Positions 36,928 through 49,720 of a DNA stretch of 64,000 bases are shown here, piece after piece. The DNA comes from Mytilisepta virgata. Taxonomy: Eukaryota; Mollusca; Bivalvia; Mytilida; Mytilidae. The first letter of the stretch is position 1. Every line of letters starts with the position of its first letter. The position numbers and the translations under genes were made by a program. The notes under the pieces were generated by a model. The model saw only the letters and a list, made by a program, of their open reading frames with translations. It was not told the origin of the DNA and ran no database searches. The stretch is taken from the NCBI GenBank assembly GCA_028015205.1, contig CM051521.1:108972513-109036512 (forward strand), written 5' to 3'.

Positions 36928-37249
36928 TTCTGTGCTGTAAAATATTAATGTTTTTTGTTACTCTTCTGAAGATATTAAGTTTGTTTTTGGCAAATGAGTG
37001 TTGAGAAAACATGGAATAATAAATGGTGTTACACTTTACTTATATTGCTGGGAATATAGAGACTTAACCTATATGGCTAAAATCACTGTGTTAAATCTCT
37101 ATTATTTCCCTGTCTAATTCAGTAATCAAAAGTATTACCAGACTTACCTACAGATATATTTTTTTGTTAATCCAAAATATATTTTTTAAAATTCCCTGGT
37201 GCGTAAAACCTGATAAGATAAAAAAAGAAATGTCATGATAGGAAGTTAT

Positions 37250-37365
37250 GAAAATTCAAAGGTGTGCATATATATTTCATTTTTAGAAAATTTTAATATC
37301 TTCTGTAAAAATTGACGTCCGCAGATGACACATATCTTCCTTGGAAGACTCACACATTTTAATAG
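37250..37365 (-). repeat. End fragment of the 160-bp-core element family
   Basis: Reverse-complement similarity to about 20000-20115, including the paired ttccttggaaga stretch and tatatatttcatttttagaa. Confidence 0.7.
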
Positions 37366-37583
37366 ACAAATACAACAAGTTTGGAGTAGATAAAATATGG
37401 CTTATGACTCCTGATAGCATTAAAAAACTTTCTACCAATTTCAACAATTTTTAGAAAGATATTTTTCTCAATATCCTTAATAATTCCTCAAATTGTGCTA
37501 AAGAAGGGATCATGAAACACTCTATATGGCTAAATAATAAACTGAAAATAAATAATAAAACTGTTTTTTTTTTATGAATAAAG

Positions 37584-37743
37584 GGTTCACTCCTGGTTTT
37601 TATAGGAGTTCGTGTTGTTCATTGTTTTTTTAGTTTTCTGTGTTTATTTGTTGTGCTTGTGGTCGTTCAGTTGTCTTCCCGGGTTTGTCTGTCCAATGGA
37701 TTACGTTTTTTGATTGCTCCTTAGGTATATTTGTCCTTTTTAT
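37584..37743 (+). mobile_element. Fragment of retroelement 3' tail (copy R4)
   Basis: Plus-strand copy of the tail seen on the minus strand at 3.9, 15.5, 49.0 and 57.2 kb (shared block tgtccaatggattacgtttt). Confidence 0.75.
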
Positions 37744-38526
37744 TTGATGAGAAGATTGAATTTTTAACTGCAAAAGTTTCGTACAAGATATAATTTTAAT
37801 GTTAATTTTCTGCAGTACCATTTTGTATTGCATATGATGAAATGACGACAGATATGATTTTCAATTCTTGATTTAGAATTTCCGTATTCTTGATGGTGAT
37901 ATTGCTGCAACTCTATCGTCTAGTGTTTGCATGCCACCGTTATTTCGCTTTACCCGCATTTGTAACTTAACAATTTTACAGATTCCAACGACCAAAATCT
38001 TTTTTTCACAAACAAGTTTTACTTGAACAAGGATTTCGATAGCGTAACATGTTGTCGTTGTAACATGAATCTATTGTAGTAGACTGTCGAAACTTTTATA
38101 TATCTTATTAAATAGGGATTTCTAGCTTTATTGTTGATGGTTTTATTGTTTATAATTATTAAGGCATCTATATTTAAAACGAGTTCTTAAAGGTATCTTT
38201 TCTATATAGTTTTGAATAGACTTATTGAAAGAGGATACAGCTGTAATATCGTTGGTACATATTTTAATCTTGTTTCCCAGACAGACATTGATTCAATTTT
38301 TGGGTAATTATAATCTGGCCTGTCGGTTTTGCTCTGGTCTTTTTTGAAAAAAGTCGCGAAAGGTAGGAGATTAATTTATATGTCGATATAAGTCTTGGAC
38401 AAGATTGAACTGTTGACGGAAAAATGATAAGGGCTAGCTCAGTGGTTGCGGAACAGTTTGCATATTTGCTATATATTTGTCTTAAACGGTGCTTGCGGAG
38501 ACCTTGTGGTCATAACCTGTATCAGA

Positions 38527-40360
38527 CAACCCAGTCGTCAGACTTGTTTGACATGATTATTCATTGATTTGTTACAGAAATTACCAGTATTTAGCAAAAT
38601 TCAAAAATAAAAGAAATACTAAGGGTTCATTCCTTGTATTGCACATGGTAGATCTCCTTAGCTGAAATTTGACTTCCTATTTCGATATTTGTGGTTGAGT
38701 ACTTCTTGTTTAATATAAGTTTGGTTTTTGGTCTTCCAAATGTTTCGGTTTTAATGCTGCTGATGAGAGGTAACTCCTTGAAATGCGTCGTATACAGCAT
38801 AGTATAAATTAACTATATCTAATATAAGTATCTTTGGATTGTTATTTTGAAACTCCTGGGATGATGCCTCTGCTGGTGGACCCTAGGTCCCCGAGGGTAT
38901 TCGCCAACCCAGTCGTCAGACTTGTTTGACATGATTATTCATTGATTTGTTACAGAAATTACCAGTATTTAGCAAAATTCAAAAATAAAAGAAATACTAA
39001 GGGTTCATTCCTTGTATTGCACATGGTAGATCTCCTTAGCTGAAATTTGACTTCCTATTTCGATATTTGTGGTTGAGTACTTCTTGTTTAATATAAGTTT
39101 GGTTTTTGGTCTTCCAAATGTTTCGGTTTTAATGCTGCTGATGAGAGGTAACTCCTTGAAATGCGTCGTATACAGCATAGTATAAATTAACTATATCTAA
39201 TATAAGTATCTTTGGATTGTTATTTTGAAACTCCTGGGATGATGCCTCTGCTGGTGGACCCTAGGTCCCCGAGGGTATTCGCCAACCCAGTCGTCAGACT
39301 TGTTTGACATGATTATTCATTGATTTGTTACAGAAATTACCAGTATTTAGCAAAATTCAAAAATAAAAGAAATACTAAGGGTTCATTCCTTGTATTGCAC
39401 ATGGTAGATCTCCTTAGCTGAAATTTGACTTCCTATTTCGATATTTGTGGTTGAGTACTTCTTGTTTAATATAAGTTTGGTTTTTGGTCTTCCAAATGTT
39501 TCGGTTTTAATGCTGCTGATGAGAGGTAACTCCTTGAAATGCGTCGTATACAGCATAGTATAAATTAACTATATCTAATATAAGTATCTTTGGATTGTTA
39601 TTTTGAAACTCCTGGGATGATGCCTCTGCTGGTGGACCCTAGGTCCCCGAGGGTATTCGCCAACCCAGTCGTCAGACTTGTTTGACATGATTATTCATTG
39701 ATTTGTTACAGAAATTACCAGTATTTAGCAAAATTCAAAAATAAAAGAAATACTAAGGGTTCATTCCTTGTATTGCACATGGTAGATCTCCTTAGCTGAA
39801 ATTTGACTTCCTATTTCGATATTTGTGGTTGAGTACTTCTTGTTTAATATAAGTTTGGTTTTTGGTCTTCCAAATGTTTCGGTTTTAATGCTGCTGATGA
39901 GAGGTAACTCCTTGAAATGCGTCGTATACAGCATAGTATAAATTAACTATATCTAATATAAGTATCTTTGGATTGTTATTTTGAAACTCCTGGGATGATG
40001 CCTCTGCTGGTGGACCCTAGGTCCCCGAGGGTATTCGCCAACCCAGTCGTCAGACTTGTTTGACATGATTATTCATTGATTTGTTACAGAAATTACCAGT
40101 ATTTAGCAAAATTCAAAAATAAAAGAAATACTAAGGGTTCATTCCTTGTATTGCACATGGTAGATCTCCTTAGCTGAAATTTGACTTCCTATTTCGATAT
40201 TTGTGGTTGAGTACTTCTTGTTTAATATAAGTTTGGTTTTTGGTCTTCCAAATGTTTCGGTTTTAATGCTGCTGATGAGAGGTAACTCCTTGAAATGCGT
40301 CGTATACAGCATAGTATAAATTAACTATATCTAATATAAGTATCTTTGGATTGTTATTTA
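38527..40360. repeat. 378-bp satellite, about 4.85 head-to-tail copies
   Basis: The landmark agtcgtcagactt recurs at 38533, 38911, 39289, 39667 and 40045: exactly 378 bases every time, and the copies look identical by eye. The last copy is cut short near 40360. Each unit contains a block (ctccttgaaatgcgtcgtat...) that also occurs inside the RT element at 6971-7058 and in the insertion at 57296-57606. The array is bracketed by a ~35-bp direct repeat (ttgcggagacctt...aacctgtatca) at about 38490-38523 and 40384-40420. Confidence 0.95.
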
Positions 40361-42018
40361 GAATTCAAAAGGTTGTCACAGGGGTTGCGGAGACCTTCTG
40401 GTCATACCATAACCTGTATCAACACTTAATATTTTAGCTTTACATTTGGCTGGAACCTTTAAGGGATCTGCTTGGAAATTTATACGCTCATAATAAGGTT
40501 TTAAGGGTTTAAATCTATTCTATATCAAATATAGTTGCTTAAATAAGACAAATCCAGTAAAACCAGAAGGAACTGCTTTTTTATTATTGTGGATATTAAC
40601 GCCCCATGTGAGTACACGCTACACATTTGTACAAATAATCTTGGTATGCAGCCATAAATATTTTAAATAAAATAAATGACGATTAACATATTAAGTACCA
40701 GTCATATACATGTAAATGATATACACCGTATAATAGAATTCAGAAGTTAATCCATTGACACTCAATTATTCGATACCTTACGTTTAGACATAATCGTTAA
40801 CGAAAGTAAACATTATATAGAAGTCATATCTGGTATTCAAATAAATTGTATAATGATATTTTACCTTTTCGCTCTTTATGATAATCCAAATTAATAGAAA
40901 TCATACAGATATTTTTAAATCCTGTTTCAGACGCGTGACAAAGTATCAACACATTACATTGTTGTGTAGTTAAAAAGATATTTAAAAATGTTTGTAACAC
41001 CACCTTCAGCCAATTAGCGCGATAACATTTGTCATCTTTAACCTTAATAATTTGACTGAGAACCAGTTTTATGAACCCACAAACATTCGTGCTTTTACAT
41101 CTGCATCATAAATTTCCAGACAATTAAGGTTTCCATTCTTTATAGTGAGAACGGTAGTATTTATTTTGCCATAGGGATAATTATACCCTTTTTCGAATTT
41201 TCACCACTTTTTAACAAAAAACCAGAGCCAACATTCATAGTCAATTAAAGTACACTTATAAAAGTATTCAGAAATATATTTGAAAATACATGACGACCAT
41301 CTTCCTATTAAGTCAGCTTTACAAATCTAGGGTTATCGGTACTTTGCCACCTTTTATTGTGCAGTGAATACAAAATTTAAAAAAAAATTGTCAAATATTA
41401 ATTTTCACATGGATGTAAAATTCTTTGATATTTTCATACACCTAATTCATTCTACAACTTGAAAAGATATGCTTAGTACACACGGACTTTTTGTTCGATC
41501 TACTTCTTATATTTTGACCTGAATAGGGTACACAATGGAGCAACCTAGTACCTGGAAAGTAAATACTAGCATTTTCCTTATAATGCAAATCTAATTTACC
41601 GGAACACAAACCTTGATTCAGTTTCAGTGTACCTAAAAGTGTTAATTTACAATATACCTTGAAACGGATATCTCAGTTGTTTAAACATTGGGAGGGATTT
41701 AGGGTGTTAAACTGTCTTACTGAAATAAGAAGTCAAAAACATGCGGTTAATGTGTTTGAGAAATTATATTGTTTACAAGTGTCGGCGTGTTTTATTTTCT
41801 TAAAACATTACCATGTATATTATTTTACAGTTTTTGGGAAATTTTTCTCAAGCGATTAGTTAACCTTTAACCGGGAACGATAACACAATAAACGATGATT
41901 CTGTGTGAAGGAATTGGGATTATACCACACTGCAAAATTTGCCTATTTATTTTAAAATAAAGTTTTCATCCATTGTTTTTGTATGACCCATTTCTAATAA
42001 AGAGGTCTTGATTGCATT

Positions 42019-42655
42019 ATGAACATAATGTTTATAAATCTGCATGTATCACAGAAAAATGGCATTTCAATTCCAATCTTCGTATTAATTCCAATGATTG
42101 TCTGCGATACAAATGTTACATTTAAGACAAAGCTAGGATCAATACAAGGGCTACTTGCTACAACAATTTTTGTATTCAAAAGAATTGCTCACGTCAAACC
42201 TCCTGTAGGCGATCTTCATTTCAGTGCAATATGGACCTTGTAATGTTACTCTAGATGAGACTACTATTTTTGGCCCTTCATGCCTTCAACAAAGAGTGTC
42301 CACAATTCGTTAAATATATACCCAATAGAAATGTATCTGAAGACTGTCTATTCTTAAATGTTAACGTTCCTGCTAGAGCATCATCATCGAAGAAGAAATC
42401 TGTAATGGTGTTAATACATGGCGGTGTTTATGTCGAAGGACAAGGACTGCTATATAATGGATCTTTTCCCAGTATCGTTGGAGATGTTATAGTTGTAACA
42501 TTTAACTATGGGTTAAATGTGTTTAATTTTTTTATCAGAACAAGAAAACAGATTTTCCAGGACATTATGGATTATACGATCAACGTCTCAATAGGGCTGG
42601 TTACGTTTAACGTGTATCTTCAGTCTATACATGTACCACAAGTAGGTTTATGATG
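42019..42655 (+). pseudogene. Broken carboxylesterase-like copy P1
   Basis: Similar to the 5' third of genes F/G: signal-like N-terminus, Lys-Pro-Pro-Val-Gly-Asp-Leu, Ser-Glu-Asp-Cys-Leu-Phe-Leu-Asn and His-Gly-Gly-Val. The frame shifts near 42225 (a small deletion after Asp-Leu-His-Phe), near 42300 and near 42535, with in-frame stops between. Similarity ends around Gly-Leu-Tyr-Asp-Gln; the Ser nucleophile and everything after it are absent. It lies 1.3 kb upstream of gene F in the same orientation. Confidence 0.88.
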
Positions 42656-43936
42656 ACAGCTTACATAATCAATGGAACATGCTACACCAAACATTGCATG
42701 TATGATAATAATAATAACAATAAAAGTAAAAATAACTATTGTTTTAAACCAGAAAAGTATAGAAAATTTATCAGAGCTTTCAAAAGGCGTTAAAAAGAGT
42801 TAATAACACAAAATATAGTTTTTTTAAAAAAAATAAAATAACTACGTTTATTAACATCTAAAAATTTATTAAAATGGGATCTATAGTCCTTAATGCCTAT
42901 CTTCAATATGTCTATAAATATGCTTTCAAAGATCTTGCTTAAAAAGTGTAAGTACTTTCCATTTAAATTTTTCGTGATCATTCACTACGTCCCGTGACAT
43001 GGAATCTTGGAAATATTCTTTAAAATAGCAGCATACTACTTCATACTCATATTAAAAATGTCCATAAACATTCTGTGATGCTTCAAAGATCTGGGGTAAA
43101 AGATGAAGGAGGAGTTGATTACACAAAATTGGTACCATCCATGACAAAACATCAAAAAAAGGAAAGATATTTATTGTTATGCTACAGAGTGATACATGTG
43201 TAGCTCGGGACACAGCTTATCCATACGAACATGAAACCATCGCGTATTGTATTATTTTGTCAAAACGATCTTTTGTGTTTAACTGTTACATAAAATTGAG
43301 TACAATCATTAGACAGAAAAATAAAGCCCTACGTTCATACTTTAATAGTGTCTACACTTGGAAACAAAAGCATCTGATATCATTATCTCTTAAAGGTCAT
43401 ATATGTATGACCTTAAGAAATAGGATTGCAGACTAGCGGATATTACGGTAAATATACTTCATTTAAAACATAAACTAATTGTACATTAACATTATTTTAT
43501 GATACGTGATTATCAGATATGCAATCGACCGTCATTTATATCCAATTTACAGCGTTTTTAGTTAAGAAAAGTTTGTTTAATGGACCGGTTGTGATACAAT
43601 ATAAATGTATAAGTACATGTATTTTGTTATTAAATATTTCTAGAATTGTCATCAATAATTTACACAGAATTAATTCTCCTGTCTAGCAGATATCACGGAC
43701 GATATCCATAGAAATAGACAATAGGTTCAATGTATTTAAGTCTGAAGGTACGGATATTAAGACAATCCATACTTCAACACTGAAGTTCTAAGCACTGGGA
43801 TTACACTGTACTTGCAAACATTTTTTATTAATCCTAAAACAAATTCACTTCCATTGTTATAGTGTGACACATCTCTGTATAAATAAAACTTATTTGTCAT
43901 TCTAATACACTTATATTTACATGTATATTCCAGAAA
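42656..43936 (+). other. Upstream flank of gene F
   Basis: No gene. The segment is duplicated at 49721-51135 upstream of gene G, and more loosely at about 61180-61500 upstream of P3. It should contain the promoter and, judging by the tatattccag acceptor at 43933, the end of a 5'-UTR intron. Confidence 0.6.
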
Positions 43937-46144
43937 ATGGCATTGCAGTATTTACCAATATTGGCACTAATTCCAACGATTGTCTGTGATACAACCGTTA
44001 CATATCAGACAAATCTTGGACAAATACAAGGCTTACTTTCTACAACTAATTTTGGTAACATAACCAAGAACTATACTGTATTCAAAAGAATTCCCTTCGC
44101 CAAACCTCCTATAGGTGATCTTCGATTTAGACGTCCCTTGCCATATGGACCTTGGAATGGTACTTTGGATGCGACTACTTTTGGCCCGTCATGCCTCCAA
44201 CAAGATCTTCCACAATATGATAAATATTTGCCCAATAGAAATCAGTCTGAAGACTGTCTGTTCTTAAATATTTACGTTCCTGCTAGTGCAACATCATCAA
44301 ACAAACTGTCTGTAATGGTGTGGATACATGGCGGTGGCTATGTCATTGGACAAGGAATGCTATATGATGGATCTGTTCTCAGTGTCGTTGGTGATGTCAT
44401 CGTTGTAACAATTAACTATCGGTTAAATGTGTTTGGATTTTTCAGAACATCAAAAACAGATTTTCCGGGAAATTTTGCCCTATATGATCAACAGTTAGCT
44501 ATGAAATGGGTAAAAGATCATATAGGTAATTTCTATGGTGACTCCCAATCAATTACTATATTTGGTGAATCTGCAGGTGGATTTAGCGTTGCACTACAAG
44601 CTGTAAATCAGGATAATAGAGGACTTTTCAAGCGCGTTATAGAACAGAGTGGGACCAGTTCTTCGTTCTTTTCAACGACTCCTAAACCATTTACTTGGTC
44701 TAAGTCGATCATGAGCGCACTTAATTGCAGCAAAAATACAATGCATGAGAGTAAGAGATGTATGCAAAACAAGCCCGCAAACGACATATTGAACGAATAT
44801 CTTAAATTACTTTCCGTTGCTTCTGCTCCTGAAGAACTTGACATTCACCAGATTGCGTACGTTGCCCCTGCGTTTAATTACAGTACTGAAGATATCATAG
44901 CATATCGAAATACTTCATCATTTGAATTTTATAAATCTCTGGATGTTATGATTGGAACGTGTGAGGGTGAAGGATCCTTAATTGTCGAAGCGCTTTATAG
45001 CAAACAAAAATATCTTTCTTTTAATTTATCGGCGGGAATCACATCTGATTATTTGTGTAACCATCTTGTTTCTACGATTGTTGACGATTATTTCCATAAT
45101 AACACTGCTATCAGTGATAACATATGTAAAAAATACAGTTCCACAACCTCTCTACAAGAACAGGCTCAAAATGTCACAGATTTCTATGGCGATTTATTTT
45201 TCTACCTTCCTGCCGTACAAAGCCTGAATTCACATGCCGTTAATAACTACAAGACAAAACAATTCCAATATTCGTTCTATGCAAGAAGTATCTTCTCCCC
45301 GGCACTTGACATCTTTCCCTGGTTTAAAGGAGGTGGACATGGATCAGAAATATCTTATCTATTCCCAACCACATTATTATTACCTAATCCGACACCTGAC
45401 GATTTCGCTCTTAGTCATTCAATGATGAAATATTGGAGCAATTTTGCAAAAACAGGGTATGTAAAGTTGTTAATTAATCCGTATTTTTACTTTAAAATTA
45501 CATTATACATGTTGTTGCGTAATAACCCGTAGATGTAATCAATCTTTGCCACTGATATGAGATGTTGTCTTCTGCATGCCTGCCACATATCTTTATATTT
45601 ACAAGACAAGTCGCAAGAAAATGTGCATATTGTACTTAGTTATGAAACTCTTATACTACATTTAACTCACTCGCTAAGCTGTCAAAAGTAAGACGAGTAC
45701 AAGTTGCAAACACATTTGAGAAAGACTTGCAAGAATATCATTCATATCAATCAGATAATGACATTGCATTGTTAAAACACAATCTTTATTTATTGCGAGT
45801 TATGAGACTTCAAACATTTTCCTGATAAAGAACTTTACGACAGAAAAAATTAAAACATTCTTTATGTCTTGTACATTTTGGTCATTCTATAATCCTATTC
45901 GTGAAATTTACGTAAAAGTATTTCAACTTATTTTTAACGTGCTTATTGCAGTGACGTAAATGGACTAGGATTACCTAGATGGCCAGAATATGACACCATA
46001 TCAAAAGCATATGCTCTACTGGACTTCCCTATATCGGTCCAAAACAATTTATATAAAGATCGTATGGAATTTTGGTTGAAGACGATACTACCACAGCACA
46101 CTCGACAAAGGCCCTGCACAAGCCCTGACTGTATATTTGGATAA
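43937..46144 (+). CDS. Type-B carboxylesterase-like gene F
   Basis: Exons 43937-45456 and 45952-46144, with a 495-bp GT/AG intron in phase 2; product 570 residues. A signal peptide (Met-Ala-Leu-Gln-Tyr-Leu-Pro-Ile-Leu-Ala..., cleavage near Cys17) leads into the esterase domain. His131-Gly-Gly-Gly, Gly-Glu-Ser212-Ala-Gly, Glu345 and His468 form a complete active site. Tyr97 sits at the choline-Trp position. The conserved Pro-Val-Val-Asp-Gly stretch of the family is replaced by Ala-Pro-Ala-Phe-Asn-Tyr-Ser. The last exon ends with Cys-X4-Cys-Ile-Phe-Gly-stop, like gene C. The start ATG lies three bases after a likely splice acceptor. It is the paralogue of gene G through the local tandem duplication. 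Secreted ester hydrolase; substrate unknown. Confidence 0.94.
45457..45951 (+). other. Intron of gene F
   Basis: GTATGT start, TTGCAG end; nearly identical to the gene G intron apart from a small deletion there. No gene inside. Confidence 0.85.
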
Positions 46145-46210
46145 CTTTTATTATAGCTGTATTATATTCTAGATATTTTTTGGTGCTTATACGAATTTGA
46201 AATTCATCTT

Positions 46211-46216
46211 AATAAA
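46211..46216 (+). promoter_or_regulatory. Putative polyadenylation signal of gene F
   Basis: AATAAA 66 bases after the stop codon; conserved at the same place in gene G. Confidence 0.55.
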
Positions 46217-46375
46217 TGTAATTTCATATTCTTGATTTACATTGAAATTTAAAAGTATTAAAATCTTTCTACAATTCATTCCAATGGTTAAAACAAAATA
46301 TATCACGGAAACTAAAACAGTTCAAGTAAGTATATGAAGGTTACTGTCCGCTATATATGTAAAATATATACAGAA

Positions 46376-48654
46376 CTAGAAAGATACTATCGGAATCGAT
46401 AGTGATCCCGACACCCCCTCACATTTAGTTTGGAAACTTAACCATATTAAAAAATCTAAAACATTATTACCCATTTACAGATGTGATGCAATCATTCTAT
46501 GAAGAAATTAAATCACTAAATCCAATAAAAACAAGTTTAGGACACAAGTAAAAATTCATCCCTGTGGCCTCAGAGTTGTGGAAATAAAAAATTCTAAAAC
46601 CTTATAATAATTGCACATCTTAAAATGGTTTATGATAATACTGTAAAGAAACAGACTGCATAAATTGAAAAAAAATCCAGAATTTTCGATATATCACCCC
46701 CTGTGGGCCCCCTATTTTAGAAAATCAACAAAATTCTTATTGCATATAGTGGATGACAAAAATATATAGAACTAAAATGCATATTTGAAAAATTGATAAC
46801 TATAAAAATTCGACCACGGTGAGCTCCAATTTTATAAAATTACATGTACATATGGCGCGTGACACTACTGCATAGAAATAAAATTCATGAATTGAATAAT
46901 GAAAGAGCTTAAATTGAAAATTTTTGAAATTCGACCCTTGTGGGCCCCAATTTTATAAAAACCAAGTTCTAAAGCCTTTCTGCGCATCTACATATGGTGT
47001 ATGACAATACTGTATAGAAATAAATTGAAAAATTAAAGGCGAGTTTAATTTACGTTAGAAGCTTAAATTTATAATTTTCAAAGTTCAATTCCTGTGGGAC
47101 CTTTTTTCAAAAATCAAAATTCTAAAACCCTATTGCGCATCTACATGTAGTATGCAACTATTCTGTAGAGAAATGAAATTCCTAACTCCAAGTGGACGGA
47201 CGGAGACAATGGCTATACCCCCGAACTTTCTTCGAAAGTGCGGAGAAAACTAGAAAGCTTCTGTCGGAATTGACAGTGATCCTCGCACCCCCTTTCCCAG
47301 AATTATTTGGAACACCTACCCAAATTAAACAAATCTGACACCTTTTTGCCCATTTACTGATGTTATACAATCATTCTATGAAGACATTAAATCACTAATT
47401 CCAATGAAAATGAAAAAAGTTTAGGACACAGGCTTAAGTTCATCCTTGTGGGTCCCAAGTTTTGTAAACCAACATTTTAAATCATTATTGCACATCTAAA
47501 TATGATGTATGACAATACTGTAAACAAATAGAATGCATACATTGAAAAATGAAAGGAGTTTCGGTCACAAGCTTAAATGCACAGTTTTAGACATTTATCC
47601 TCAATGGTCCCCAAATTTTTAAATTAAAATTCTAAAACCTTATTGCACATCTAAATATTGTATATGACAATACTGTTAAGAAACAAAATACAGAAAGTGA
47701 AGCTTGAAAGAGGAATTTAGGTCACAAACTAAAATTCACTTTTTTGAAATTTGACTGCTGTGGGCCCCAATTAAAAATATATATATTAAAATTCTAGAAC
47801 ATTATTGCATATCTACATACGGTGCTTGACAATACAGTATAGAAATAAAAAGCATAAATTGGAAAATGGAAGAGGAGTTAACGTCACAAGTTTAAATCCA
47901 ATAATTTTTAAAATTTGACCTGAGTAAGCCCCCGGTTTAAAAATCGATATTCTAAATCCTTATTATGCAACGAAATATAGTGTAGGACAATACTATATAT
48001 AAGCAAAATTAATAAATTGCAAAATGAAAGAGAAGTTAAGGTCACAAGCTTAGATTAAAAATTTAAAATTTCGACATCACTGGAACCCAATTTTAGAAAA
48101 TTAAAATTCTTATTGCACATCTGTATATGGTGTTTGACAATACTGTATAGAGATAAAATGCATAAATTGAAAAACAACAAACGAGTTTATGTCACAAGCT
48201 TAAATTGATAGTTTATCAAAATTCGACCCCTGTGGACCCCAATTTTAGAAAATCAAAATTACACCGTATAGAAATAAAATGCATAATTGCAAAATGAAAG
48301 AGGAGTTTAGGTCACAAGCTAAATTGACAGTTTTCCGAAATTCGACCCCTGTGGGCCACTAATTTTAAAATGCTGAAACCTTATTGCGCATCTGCATATG
48401 GTGTCTGACAATACTGCATAGAAATAAAATGCATAAATTGAAAAATGAAAGACGAGTTTAGGTCACAAGCTTGAATTCCAAATTTTCGAAGTTCGACCTC
48501 TGTGGGCCCTTTGTTTACAAAATCAAAATTCTAAAACCTTATTGCGCATCTACAGGTGGTATGCAAAAATTCTATATAGAAATTAAATTCCTAAAACCAA
48601 AAGTGAAGGAGGCGTTTAGGTCACAAGAAAGTGTGACCGACGGAGATAAACGCT
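46376..48654 (+). mobile_element. Two abutting elements with ~160-bp core repeats
   Basis: Units of ~155-165 bp repeat with shared blocks (aaaaccttattgcgcatct, ctgtatagaaataaaatgca, aggtcacaagctt). The first element runs about 46376-47250 and the second about 47250-48654. Each begins near a small hairpin (ctgtcggaattgacag type) followed by gtgatcc...gcacccc. Each ends in gacggacggagat..., which in the first is followed by a second hairpin around ttcgaaag. Pearl/Helentron-like by layout; this class label is an inference. Confidence 0.75.
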
Positions 48655-48665
48655 ATATTATAATT

Positions 48666-48933
48666 TTGGGGGCTCGGTGGCCGAGTGGTCTAGGTAGTTC
48701 GTCATGACTACTGATGATCACTAGCCTGTCAACGCTGAGGTTGTGAGTTCGAATCTCACCTGTGGCTGGGTGTGTTCGACTCCGATCTTAATTGACAAGG
48801 ATTGCCAATTTTCTTACCGAAGGTCGGTGGTTCTCTCCGGGTACTCCGGCTTCCTCCACCAATAAAAACTGGCCGACGCGAAATAGCCAAATTTGCTGAA
48901 AACGGCGTTAAACCCAAACTAAACAAACAAACA
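48666..48933 (+). mobile_element. tRNA-derived SINE, copy 3
   Basis: A box tggccgagtgg, B box gttcgaatctc, tail of aaac repeats. The target duplication tatattataatt lies at 48654-48665 and 48934-48945. Copy 4 is its duplicate in unit 2. Confidence 0.92.
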
Positions 48934-48945
48934 TATATTATAATT

Positions 48946-49282
48946 AAAAGGACAAATATACCTAAGCAGCAATGAAAAAAAACGTAATCCATTGGACAGA
49001 CAAACACGGGAAGACAGAAAACTAATAAACAATGAACGACACGAACTCCTATAAAAAACAAGGAGTGAACCCAGGTGCTCCGGAAGGTAAGCAGTTCCTG
49101 CTCCGTATACAGCACCTGTCGTGAAGATCAACAAAGTCAATCCGGTGGAAGTCACAAATCGGTGGAGGCACATGAAATGTTACGACAGTGGGAACAGGTC
49201 CAACATCATCTTAGATATTGGAACACTGTAATGGTCAATCAATTCGTGATGACGATCGTAAAATTTCCTAAGTGATGACATC
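48946..49282 (-). mobile_element. Retroelement tail plus RT C-terminal fragment (copy R5), cut at the duplication breakpoint
   Basis: Minus-strand tail (48946-49130) followed upstream by the RT C-terminal region (to 49282). It stops abruptly at gatgacatc, where similarity to pseudogene P1 begins. The matching copy R6 continues past this point, so R5 was truncated by the tandem duplication. Confidence 0.82.
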
Positions 49283-49720
49283 CTTCATTTCACTGCAATA
49301 TGGACCTTGTAATGGTACTTAAGATGAGACTTCTATTTGTGGCCCTTCATGCCTTCAACAAGAGTATCCACAATTCGTTAAATATTTACCAAATCGAAAT
49401 GTATCTTAAGACTGTCTATTTTTAATTGTTAACGTTCCTGCTAGAGCATCATCATCGAACAAGAAATCTGTAATGGTGTGGATACATGGCGGTGGTTATG
49501 TCGAAGGACAAGAAATGCTATGTAATGGATCTTTTCCCAGTATCGTTGGAGATGTTATAGTTGTAACATTTAACTATGGGTTAAATGTGTTTAATTTTTT
49601 TCCGGAAAAAGAAAACAGATTTTCCAGGAAATTATGGTCTATACGATCAACGTCTCAATAGGGCTGGTTACTTTCAACGTGTATATTCAGTCTAAACATG
49701 TACCACAAGTAGGTTTATGA
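49283..49720 (+). pseudogene. Broken carboxylesterase-like copy P2
   Basis: Duplicate of the 3' two-thirds of P1: Ser-Val-Met-Val-Trp-Ile-His-Gly-Gly-Gly-Tyr-Val-Glu-Gly and Gly-Asp-Val-Ile-Val-Val-Thr-Phe-Asn-Tyr-Gly-Leu-Asn. It has a stop in place of the Glu codon of Ser-Glu-Asp-Cys, a frameshift near Asn-Phe-Phe, and no nucleophile region. Its 5' end is missing because the duplication breakpoint fell inside P1. Confidence 0.88.

Larger units (their letters stand above)
36928..42018. other. Interval between gene E and pseudogene P1
   Basis: Contains an end fragment of the 160-bp-core family (about 37250-37365), a retroelement tail (37584) and the 378-bp array (38527-40360). 40361-42018 shows nothing recognisable. 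Confidence 0.6.
42214..49282 (+). repeat. Segmental duplication, unit 1
   Basis: Contains most of P1, gene F, the ~160-bp array, SINE copy 3 and retroelement fragment R5. The whole order is repeated in 49283-57762. Flanking and intronic DNA is nearly as similar as the exons, so the duplication is recent. F versus G is about 94% identical in the first-exon protein by hand count. Confidence 0.88.

Noticed and set aside
38527..40360. CRISPR-like array
   Set aside because: The repeats are 378 bp with no spacers and the genome is eukaryotic; it is a satellite.
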